This document shows, piece after piece, positions 57,149 to 64,000 of a stretch of DNA of 64,000 nt. Under the pieces are notes generated by a model. It was not told the DNA's origin. It saw only the letters and a list, made by a program, of their open reading frames with translations, and did no database searches. Numbering within the stretch: the stretch's first letter is position 1; every line of letters begins with the position of its first letter. The stretch covers positions 2,785,280 to 2,849,279 of the forward strand of contig NZ_HF536772.1 in assembly GCF_000312665.1 (NCBI RefSeq). The letters are read 5' to 3'. Both the position numbers and the translations under genes were made by a program. Source of the stretch: Rhizobium mesoamericanum STM3625 (lineage in GTDB: Bacteria; Pseudomonadota; Alphaproteobacteria; Rhizobiales; Rhizobiaceae).

Positions 57149-57433
57149 TATTTTCTTTCGTGGCCGCGGGCGCGGCAGATAACTGCTGCGCGGCAATCGG
57201 CATGAATTGTGGCGAAATACGGAGCGTTAAGCGCGCAAACAGTCAGGACTGACGTTGTGAAGCGTCGGTTCAGGCGTCGACGTAACGCAAGCGCAACAAT
57301 CCTCGCTTACCAAACCGGTAGGGTGCTCTTTTTTTTGCCCGTGCCTGCTGGAATTCCGCCGATCACATGCTATCTAAGCTTAACGATTGAAACGGCGGGC
57401 CTTTAACTCGCCTGTTGAAAGGATAAGGTCCCT

Positions 57434-57769
57434 ATGAGCGGTATCAACGAATTCATCGACAACGAAATCAAGAGCAACGACGTCGTCCTCTTCATGAAGG
57501 GCACGCCGCAGTTTCCGCAGTGTGGATTCTCCGGACAGGTCGTGCAGATTCTCGATTACATCGGCGTCGACTACAAGGGCATAAACGTGCTCGCTGACTC
57601 TGAAATCCGCCAGGGCATCAAGGATTACTCCAACTGGCCGACGATCCCGCAGCTCTACGTTAAGGGCGAGTTCATTGGCGGTTGCGACATCGTCCGGGAA
57701 ATGTTCCAGGCCGGTGAGTTGCAGCAGCACCTGCAGGAGCACGGCGTGACCGTTCGCGGCGCGGCCTGA
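57434..57769 (+). CDS. grxD: Monothiol glutaredoxin (CGFS type)
   Basis: A 111-residue Grx4/GrxD-type protein with the monothiol motif CGFS (Cys30) in FMKGTPQFPQCGFSGQVVQIL, WPTIPQLYVKGEFIGGCDIVREM near residue 68 as the glutathione and partner surface. Such proteins carry a bridged [2Fe-2S] cluster with glutathione and work with BolA. A hairpin follows. The 285 bases before it (57149-57433) show no gene. Confidence 0.96.
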   Translation: MSGINEFIDNEIKSNDVVLFMKGTPQFPQCGFSGQVVQILDYIGVDYKGINVLADSEIRQGIKDYSNWPTIPQLYVKGEFIGGCDIVREMFQAGELQQHLQEHGVTVRGAA

Positions 57770-57780
57770 CCTGTCCGGTC

Positions 57781-57803
57781 ACCGGGCGTTCCGCCCGGTT
57801 TCC
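57781..57803 (+). terminator. grxD terminator
   Basis: ACCGGGCG (57781-57788) pairs with CGCCCGGT (57792-57799) around TTC, followed by TTTCC. It lies 11 bases after the grxD stop. Confidence 0.75.
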
Positions 57804-57871
57804 AAATCTTGCATTTCGAGTCCGAGGCGCTGTGCTGAACAGCGCCTTGGCGCGTTTATGGGAATTTCATT

Positions 57872-59119
57872 GTGACTGATTCATCACAAACCGTGCACGC
57901 GGGCCGATTGCCCATGGGCAAAGGGGAATTCATTGCGCTCGCTGCCTTCCTCATGGCAGTCAATTCGCTTGCGATCGACATCATGCTTCCGGCGCTTCAG
58001 CAGATCGGCGCCAGCCTTGGTGTGGAAAGCGAGAACCATCGTCAGTTTGTGGTCTCAGCCTATCTGCTTGGCTTCGGCTCGGCGCAGCTCTTCTACGGTC
58101 CTCTCTCCGACCGCTTTGGTCGCCGGGTGCCGCTGCTGATCGGCCTCGTCATCTATATCTGTTCCGCGCTCGGGATCGCACTGGTGCCATCCTTTGAGGG
58201 CCTTCTCCTGCTTCGGTTCATTCAGGGCATTGGTTCGGCGGCAACGCGCGTCATCACGATCTCCATTGTTCGTGACATCTACGGCGGTCGCCAGATGGCA
58301 GAAGTCATGTCGCTGATCATGATGGTCTTCATGATCGTCCCTGTTATCGCACCGGGCAGTGGCCAGATCATCATGTTCTTCGGCAGTTGGCACCTGATCT
58401 TCGTGTTCATCGCGCTTATGGCCGCTCTCATTTCGGCATGGGCCTATATTCGCCTTCCCGAAACTCTGCATCCGTCCAACGTTCGCCCATTTACCGCACG
58501 CTCCATCATCGGCGGTTTCAAACTGGTCCTCACCAACCGAACCGCGCTCTGTTATACGATTGCGAGCACCTTTATCTTCGGCTCGCTGTTCGGCTTCATC
58601 AATTCCGCGCAGCAGATCTATGTCGGCATTTACGGTCTGGGTGTCTATTTTCCCTTCGCCTTTGCGGGCGTCGCCGTGTTCATGTCGCTGTCGTCATTCC
58701 TCAACTCAAGACTTGTCGGCAAGTTCGGCATGCGCCGGCTGTCGCATGGTGCTTTGGCGGGCTTCATCACTATCAACACCATTTGGCTGGTCGCCCTTGT
58801 CCTTGGACCACAGCCGATGCCCTTCCCGCTTTTCATTGGCTTCTTCGGTCTGGCGATGTTCCAGTTCGGTTGGATCGGCTCGAACTTCAATTCGCTTGCC
58901 ATGGAACCGCTCGGCCATGTTGCCGGAACGGCTTCCTCCGTTCTCGGTTTCATGAGCACGGTCGGCGGCGCGCTGATCGGTGCCGGCATCGGTCAGGCCT
59001 TCAACGGCACCGCATTACCGATGGTCGCAGGCTATTTCACCGTCTCGATTATCGGTCTGATCTTCGTTTTGATCGCGGAGAAAGGACGCCTGTTCCAGCC
59101 GCATAACCCCGCGGTCTGA
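57872..59119 (+). CDS. MFS drug exporter, Bcr/CflA subfamily (first of a tandem pair)
   Basis: A 415-residue transporter with twelve predicted helices. It begins FIALAAFLMAVNSLAIDIMLPALQQIGASLG, and the loop 2-3 motif GPLSDRFGRRVPLLIG is the MFS signature; MMVFMIVPVIAPGSGQIIM is typical of Bcr/CflA. It probably exports drugs or small hydrophilic compounds with protons. Start GTG at 57872. The next gene, 35 bases on, is a paralogue. Confidence 0.9.
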   Translation: MTDSSQTVHAGRLPMGKGEFIALAAFLMAVNSLAIDIMLPALQQIGASLGVESENHRQFVVSAYLLGFGSAQLFYGPLSDRFGRRVPLLIGLVIYICSALGIALVPSFEGLLLLRFIQGIGSAATRVITISIVRDIYGGRQMAEVMSLIMMVFMIVPVIAPGSGQIIMFFGSWHLIFVFIALMAALISAWAYIRLPETLHPSNVRPFTARSIIGGFKLVLTNRTALCYTIASTFIFGSLFGFINSAQQIYVGIYGLGVYFPFAFAGVAVFMSLSSFLNSRLVGKFGMRRLSHGALAGFITINTIWLVALVLGPQPMPFPLFIGFFGLAMFQFGWIGSNFNSLAMEPLGHVAGTASSVLGFMSTVGGALIGAGIGQAFNGTALPMVAGYFTVSIIGLIFVLIAEKGRLFQPHNPAV

Positions 59120-59154
59120 ACGGGTCACCCGCCTCGTATTTCAGGATTTCCATT

Positions 59155-60435
59155 ATGACGCCGCCGCATAAACCACACGTCGAAAATCAGGGCTCCCGCC
59201 GCATAGGCATGGGCTTCGTCGAATTTGTCATCACCATCGCCATCATGACCGCCAGCATCGCCATGGCGATCGATAGCATGTTGCCTTCCCTGCCGGCGAT
59301 CGGCCATTCGTTCGGGGTCACCAACGCCAACGACGCGCAACTCGTGATCGGCGTCTTCTTCCTCGGCTTCGGTGTATCGCAGATCATCTTCGGCAGCCTG
59401 TCAGATACGTTCGGCCGCCGAAATATCCTGCTTGGAGGCCTGGCGGTTTATGTGCTCGCCATGTTCGCCGCGGCCGCCACCGGCAGCTTCGAGATGCTAT
59501 TGGTCATGCGCTTCGTCCAGGGCCTCGGCGGCGCAGCCGTTCGCATCACTACAATGGCGATTGTTCGCGACTGCTTTGGCGGCCGGGAAATGGCGCGCGT
59601 CATGTCCTACGTGATGATCGTCTTCATGATCGTACCGATCGTGGCACCGTCTGTCGGGCAGTTGATCATTACTTATGCCAACTGGCACTGGATCTTCATC
59701 CTGCTCGGCGTCGTCGGCGCCATCCTGTTTATCTGGGCACTTGTGCGTCTGAAGGAATCGCTTCCAAAGGAGGAGCGTATTCCACTGTCGCTCGGCTCGG
59801 TCGCCGACGGTTTCAAGACCGTTCTGACCAACAAGGTCACCTGCGGCTATATGATTGGGCTCACAATGTTCACGGGTGTCATCAGCGCCTACGTCATCTC
59901 GGTGCAGCAGGTCTTCGGTGAAGTCTACGGCCTCGGCGACTGGCTGCCGATCGCCTTTGCCGCAACGGCAGGTGGCATCGCGGTGGCAAACTTCGCCAAC
60001 GGCTTCTTCGTGCGTAAATTCGGCATGCGCCGCATCGCGCACGTCGCGATGATCCTGTTCACGATCGTCTCGGCAATCGGCTACGTTAAGGCACTCGGCG
60101 GCCGCCCCGATTTCGCCTTCGCATATGGGCTGTTCACGATCCTGCTGATGATGTTTGCGGTTATTGCCACGAACTTTACGGCGATCAGCCTGGAACCGAT
60201 GGGCAATCTCGCTGGCACAGCGACCGCCATCACTGGTTTCGTGTCGACGACCTTCGGCGCGATCCTTGGCGGCACGGTTGGCCAACTCTTCAACGGAACT
60301 GTCCAGCCCCTCTTCGGTGGCTTTGCCGTGTTCGGTGCGATCAGCATCGCCGCAACACTCTGGGCGGAAGGTGGCAAGCTCTTCATGCATCCGGGCGACA
60401 GTCCGCACCTCGATGCCGGTGCCGGGCACTTCTAG
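59155..60435 (+). CDS. MFS drug exporter, Bcr/CflA subfamily (second of a tandem pair)
   Basis: A 426-residue MFS transporter with twelve helices. SIAMAIDSMLPSLPAIGHSFGV, GSLSDTFGRRNILLGG and MIVFMIVPIVAPSVGQLIITYANWHWIF parallel the upstream gene, including the same FMIVP-xAP-x-xGQ block, so the two are likely a duplication. Charged linker residues differ, suggesting different substrates. Ends with an acidic-basic tail DSPHLDAGAGHF. Confidence 0.9.
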   Translation: MTPPHKPHVENQGSRRIGMGFVEFVITIAIMTASIAMAIDSMLPSLPAIGHSFGVTNANDAQLVIGVFFLGFGVSQIIFGSLSDTFGRRNILLGGLAVYVLAMFAAAATGSFEMLLVMRFVQGLGGAAVRITTMAIVRDCFGGREMARVMSYVMIVFMIVPIVAPSVGQLIITYANWHWIFILLGVVGAILFIWALVRLKESLPKEERIPLSLGSVADGFKTVLTNKVTCGYMIGLTMFTGVISAYVISVQQVFGEVYGLGDWLPIAFAATAGGIAVANFANGFFVRKFGMRRIAHVAMILFTIVSAIGYVKALGGRPDFAFAYGLFTILLMMFAVIATNFTAISLEPMGNLAGTATAITGFVSTTFGAILGGTVGQLFNGTVQPLFGGFAVFGAISIAATLWAEGGKLFMHPGDSPHLDAGAGHF

Positions 60436-60509
60436 CCGTCCGACAAAACGGCACGCATGGCATTCCCATATCGCTCGCACCGGATGTTGCGGGCGAAGCT
60501 TTCAAACAG

Positions 60510-61109
60510 CTACCGCCACACCATAACAACAGATAAGGCCAGCGCCGACGCCATGGCGATATTGAAGACCCTCGCCGAGCGTTGCGTCCGCAGAGTTTGG
60601 GCTACCAGTGCGCCCAAGACAAGCCACAGCAGTCCAGCTGGAAATGCCGCGGCAGCAAACAGCGTCCCCATCCATAGGGCACCGCCGGTCTGAGCGTACT
60701 GGCGCGACGGAAGATAGGTGCTGCCGGCGCTGAGGGCGACCAACCAACCTTTCGGGTTCAACCACTGGAACAGAAAAGCCTGCCGAAATCCCACTGCGCG
60801 CGTCTGGCCATCCGCTTCGAACGTGCCGGCATTGGCGATCTTCCAGCTGAGCCACAGCAGAAACAGAGATCCTGCGATCTTCATCACCGATACGACAACC
60901 GGCGCTGCTGCGAGAATTTCTCCGAGGCCGAAGGCGCTCAGAACGATCATCACGCCCATGCCAAGCGATGCACCAAGCGGACAGCCGATGCCTCTCAAGG
61001 CACCGACAGCCGCACCAGTCGAAAGGATCATCGCGTTGCTGGGTCCCGGTGTAACCGCCGCGATAAAGGCAAACAGCAGGAAAGCCAGCGCCTGAGCAGT
61101 ATCCATCAT
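60510..61109 (-). CDS. LysE/RhtB family amino-acid exporter
   Basis: A 199-residue LysE-type exporter with about five to six helices. AFIAAVTPGPSNAMILSTGAAVGALRGIGCPLGASLGMGV near the start contains the TPGP motif and FQWLNPKGWLVALSAGS near residue 110 is the second conserved loop. Substrate unknown. Two ATGs, at 61109 and 61106, are possible starts. It is convergent with the MFS pair. Confidence 0.9.
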   Translation of the reverse strand: MMDTAQALAFLLFAFIAAVTPGPSNAMILSTGAAVGALRGIGCPLGASLGMGVMIVLSAFGLGEILAAAPVVVSVMKIAGSLFLLWLSWKIANAGTFEADGQTRAVGFRQAFLFQWLNPKGWLVALSAGSTYLPSRQYAQTGGALWMGTLFAAAAFPAGLLWLVLGALVAQTLRTQRSARVFNIAMASALALSVVMVWR

Positions 61110-61267
61110 TACCTCCGCGCCCGTTCGAGACGCGAGAAGCTCTACAGCCGGCGTGCCTCATCGTATTGTACGTCTGTGCAGATGCCGGAACCGTGAGGGG
61201 CACAATTCTGCGCCCCAGAAACGTGATGTCCTAGCCTGCGATCCGCGGGAGGCGCGCCTGCTTCGTG

Positions 61268-62092
61268 TCAGATGGTGAAGACTTCACGCCGCAAAATGCC
61301 CCAACTTTCCTTGTCAGGCGCGATCAGCAGACCGCCGGCCGTGTGATGAGGCAGGTAAGATGAACCGTCGAAGCGGGCCGCATGAGCGCCGGCCTCGATG
61401 CTGAGGAGCGTGCCTGCGAGATGGTCCCAGGGCATGAGCTTGTTATACATGAGATAATGCACATGACCGCAGGCAAAGGCACGGTATTCGTGCGCCGCGC
61501 AGCGGTAGTTGGCAAGAAACCGAACCTTCGCCAGGTTGGCCAGGATCTCTCTACGCTGGGGCTTCGGCAGGAAACCGGTCGATGCCATGCCGACCATCTC
61601 TTCAAGCGCGACGGGTGCCGCAACGTAGAGCCGTTCCGCTTCCCCATCGGGGCGGCGAAGCCATGCGCCACTGCCCTTCTCTCCGATCACCCAATCGTCG
61701 CCCATCGGGTCGTAGATGATACCGGCAACGGTTTCGCCCTTGGATACCACGGATGCCATGACGCCGAAGGCTGGAATGCCCGATGCGAAGTTGAAGGTGC
61801 CGTCGACGGGGTCCACGACAATCGCAAGATCCGCTCCTTCGAGTTTGGCAAGTAGCGCTGGATCGGCAGCGACCGACTCCTCGCCGATGAAGACTGCATC
61901 TGGCCAGAGCGTTGCGGCTTCCGCCTTGATCATCCGCTCGGCCTGAAGGTCGGCCTCAGTCACCAAATCGGTTGCCTCGCTCTTGGCGCGCACGTCATCG
62001 CTCCTAAGACGACGGAAACGCGGCAATATCTCAGCCTTCGCCGCCCGCCTCAGGAGATCGGCAAGCGTCGTAACATCTATCGTGGAACTCAT
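61268..62092 (-). CDS. Inositol monophosphatase family protein
   Basis: A 274-residue lithium-sensitive phosphatase-fold protein. Metal site: VFIGEESVAAD (GEES) near residue 69 and IVVDPVDGTFNFASGIPAFGV (DPVDGT) near 91; third site PWDHLAGTLLSIEAGAHAARFDGS near 218. Could be inositol monophosphatase, histidinol-phosphate phosphatase or 3'-phosphoadenosine phosphatase. It starts 29 bases after the ttcA stop, so they may be cotranscribed. Confidence 0.9.
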   Translation of the reverse strand: MSSTIDVTTLADLLRRAAKAEILPRFRRLRSDDVRAKSEATDLVTEADLQAERMIKAEAATLWPDAVFIGEESVAADPALLAKLEGADLAIVVDPVDGTFNFASGIPAFGVMASVVSKGETVAGIIYDPMGDDWVIGEKGSGAWLRRPDGEAERLYVAAPVALEEMVGMASTGFLPKPQRREILANLAKVRFLANYRCAAHEYRAFACGHVHYLMYNKLMPWDHLAGTLLSIEAGAHAARFDGSSYLPHHTAGGLLIAPDKESWGILRREVFTI

Positions 62093-62121
62093 GGACTTTC
62101 CTTCTTTGGCGTGGACGCCGA

Positions 62122-63006
62122 CTATTCACTTTTCGGCGCGGTCTCTCCGGCGATCAGGCCAGCGAAATCGAAAAGCTTGGGATCAAGAAGATGCGAGGGG
62201 TTCACGTGCGCGAGTGCCCTGAGCATCGTGTCCTTGCGGCCTGGCATGCGCCGCTCGATATCTGCGAGCATCTCCTTCATCGCATTGCGCTGTAGCCCGT
62301 CCTGGGAGCCGCACAAATCACAAGGAATGATCGGAAACTGCATGGCAGCCGCAAACTTCGACATGTCGTCTTCCGCGCAATAGGCGAGCGGGCGCAGAAC
62401 CATCAGGTTGCCCTCGTCATTGAGCAGCTTGGGCGGCATCGACGCTAGACGCCCGCCATGGAAGAAGTTCATGAAGAAGGTCTCGAGGATATCCTCGCGA
62501 TGATGACCGAGCACCAATGCGTCGCAGCCCTCCTCCTTGGCAATCCGGTAAAGGTTGCCGCGGCGCAGACGCGAACAGAGCGAGCAATAGGTGGATCCGT
62601 CTGGAACCTTTTCCTTCACGATCGAATAGGTGTCGCGATATTCGATGCGATGCTTGACGCCAATCTTGCTCAGGTAGTCAGGCAAGATATGCTTTGGAAA
62701 GTTCGGCTGCCCCTGGTCGAGATTGCAGCCGATCAGTTCCACCGGCAGAAGACCACGCCACTGCAGGTCAAGGAGAAGCGCGAGCAGGCCATAAGAGTCC
62801 TTGCCGCCGGAGAGGCCAATCAGCCAACGCCTCTGGCCCTTCAGCATCGCAAAATCGTCGAAAGCCTGCCTGACGTTGCGTAGCAGCCGCTTGCGCAGCT
62901 TGTTGAACGACACCGAGTTCGGAGCCTCGGCAAAGAGCGCATGCGCGATCGTCCCATCCCCGTTCGGCGTTTCCAGCTCATCGGCAATCTTGGCTGCGAT
63001 GTTCAT
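62122..63006 (-). CDS. ttcA: tRNA 2-thiocytidine biosynthesis protein TtcA
   Basis: A 294-residue Fe-S-dependent enzyme that thiolates cytidine 32 in tRNAs. The ATP-binding P-loop is [18 protein letters not shown] near residue 63. The paired Cys motifs of the cluster site are in [13 protein letters not shown] (near 141) and [14 protein letters not shown] (near 229). ATG 63006 is used; a TTG at 63018 would add four residues. It draws sulfur and clusters from systems like the suf operon here. Confidence 0.95.
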   Translation of the reverse strand: MNIAAKIADELETPNGDGTIAHALFAEAPNSVSFNKLRKRLLRNVRQAFDDFAMLKGQRRWLIGLSGGKDSYGLLALLLDLQWRGLLPVELIGCNLDQGQPNFPKHILPDYLSKIGVKHRIEYRDTYSIVKEKVPDGSTYCSLCSRLRRGNLYRIAKEEGCDALVLGHHREDILETFFMNFFHGGRLASMPPKLLNDEGNLMVLRPLAYCAEDDMSKFAAAMQFPIIPCDLCGSQDGLQRNAMKEMLADIERRMPGRKDTMLRALAHVNPSHLLDPKLFDFAGLIAGETAPKSE

Positions 63007-63065
63007 TCTCTCGTCCAATCAAAATCTGCCTCCGCCTTAGCAGAAAGCGTCAAGACAACCCAGCG

Positions 63066-63995
63066 TCAATCACCGAAAACCGACCAGCCGGTGCGAGCCG
63101 CCAGCATTTCGAGTGCGACCGCGCCGAGCTGTGAGTTGCCGACCTTGTTGAGGCCCGGCGACCAGACCGCGATCGAGGCGATACCGGGCGCTACCGCAAA
63201 GATGCCGCCACCGACACCGCTCTTCCCGGGAAGACCGACATGGTAGGCGAAGTCACCGGAGCCGTCATAGTGGCCGCATGTCAGCATCAGCGCGTTGATA
63301 CGGCGCGCCCGCTTCGGCGAAACAACCGAGTGGCCTGTCATCGGATTACTGCCCCGCGCAGCGAGGAAGAGGCCGGCCTTCGCCAGCTGCTCGCAGGTCA
63401 TCGACAGGGCGCACTGGTGGAAATAGACGCCGAGCACATGATCAACTGGATGATCGAGGTTGCGATACGAGCGCATGAAATTCGCGAGCGCAAAGTTGCG
63501 GTAGCCCGTCTGCGTCTCGGACCTTGCAACGCGATCATCAATGGTGACCGACTCATCATCCGCGAGATAGCGAACGAAGCGCAGCAATTCGCCGATTGCC
63601 TCGCGCGGCGCGTGGCCTGCCATAACGACATCAGTTACCGCGATTGCGCCCGCATTGATGAAGGGATTGCGCGGAATACCTTGCTCGTGCTCGAGTTGAA
63701 CGATCGAGTTGAAAGCCGAGCCGGACGGTTCACGGCCGACACGCTTCCACAGGCCTTCGCCGACCTTTCCGAGCGCAAGCGTCAGCATGAAAACCTTCGA
63801 GATGCTCTGGATGGAGAATGGCACGTCGGCATGGCCGACGTTGTAGGCCTTGCCGTCGACGGTCACGACGCTCAAACCGAACTGGTTGGCGTCGACCTTC
63901 GCGAGTTCGGGAATATAGTCCGCAACCTTGCCCTCGCCGATGCGGGGCGCCAGCTCCTTGTGGATACTGTCGAGAACTGCCTTCAAGTCCGTCAT
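63066..63995 (-). CDS. glsA: Glutaminase
   Basis: A 309-residue GlsA-type glutaminase that hydrolyses glutamine to glutamate and ammonia. The beta-lactamase-like SxxK motif is in [16 protein letters not shown] near residue 81; [34 protein letters not shown], near 108-140, and [44 protein letters not shown] near 220-265 complete the active site. The ATG is six bases from the right window edge, so its upstream region is unseen. Confidence 0.96.
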   Translation of the reverse strand: MTDLKAVLDSIHKELAPRIGEGKVADYIPELAKVDANQFGLSVVTVDGKAYNVGHADVPFSIQSISKVFMLTLALGKVGEGLWKRVGREPSGSAFNSIVQLEHEQGIPRNPFINAGAIAVTDVVMAGHAPREAIGELLRFVRYLADDESVTIDDRVARSETQTGYRNFALANFMRSYRNLDHPVDHVLGVYFHQCALSMTCEQLAKAGLFLAARGSNPMTGHSVVSPKRARRINALMLTCGHYDGSGDFAYHVGLPGKSGVGGGIFAVAPGIASIAVWSPGLNKVGNSQLGAVALEMLAARTGWSVFGD

Positions 63996-64000
63996 CGTAT

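Noticed and set aside
57209..57406. 65-codon plus-strand frame before grxD
   Set aside because: Arginine-rich start, no ribosome site, no recognised similarity; likely chance.

Overview
The window is an ordinary, densely coded stretch of alphaproteobacterial chromosome, most likely from Rhizobiaceae (Ensifer/Sinorhizobium-Rhizobium type). This is inferred from the high GC, a SufS2-B-C-D-S1-T-A order, Irr- and RirA-like iron operators, an ATP12-type F1 assembly factor, split PurL/PurQ/PurS, DUF982 and DUF1127 proteins, and CrcB next to an RluC-type synthase. I see no rRNA, tRNA, CRISPR array, phage or insertion sequence. A species call is not possible from the sequence alone.

Layout. 1-2.3 kb: glutathione-dependent formaldehyde oxidation (end of class III alcohol dehydrogenase, gfa, a UPF0178 gene, fghA), then an SMR-transporter remnant and a DoxX protein. 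3.1-8.1 kb: minus-strand run of propionyl-CoA carboxylase beta, a lipoprotein, ATP12, a HAD phosphatase, a pseudouridine synthase and CrcB. 8.2-13.3 kb: tandem glycine riboswitch and gcvTHP. 13.3-14.4 kb: DUF982 and a LysE exporter. 14.5-21.7 kb: the suf Fe-S assembly operon, with an iron-responsive divergent promoter region at about 21.77-21.82 kb. 21.9-29 kb: a hydrolase, a twice-frameshifted GNAT gene, anmK, tyrS and a giant AsmA-like protein. 29-33.9 kb: bcp, DUF455, an M23 peptidase, a DEAD-box helicase and a Nudix hydrolase.

33.9-39.6 kb: a tightly coupled minus-strand operon of Cox/Xdh-type molybdenum-hydroxylase maturation genes (MoxR ATPase, VWA protein, split XdhC, a molybdopterin-binding/nucleotidyltransferase fusion, TfoX) with no structural hydroxylase genes in view. 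39.7-45.5 kb: a periplasmic binding protein, rpe, purB, iron permease-like and DUF2189 membrane proteins, and an RBBP9 hydrolase. 45.6-48.2 kb: a possible 29-residue membrane peptide and a PAS-PAS-GGDEF-EAL protein. 48.4-56 kb: the purine cluster purC-purS-(coiled-coil ORF)-purQ ... purL-bolA, interrupted by a lipoprotein, a DUF1127/MocR divergent pair and a PagL-like outer-membrane protein. 56-64 kb: a membrane alpha/beta hydrolase-like gene placed between bolA and grxD, two tandem Bcr/CflA-type MFS exporters, LysE, an inositol phosphatase-family gene, ttcA and glsA.

Themes. One-carbon and glycine metabolism (formaldehyde oxidation, glycine cleavage, purines) and Fe-S biology (Suf, BolA, monothiol glutaredoxin, TtcA) dominate. 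No unmistakably new system is present. The best leads are the compact iron-control region of suf, the MocR/DUF1127 palindrome, the orphan molybdenum-maturation operon, and the unknown ORFs inserted into purS-purQ and bolA-grxD.
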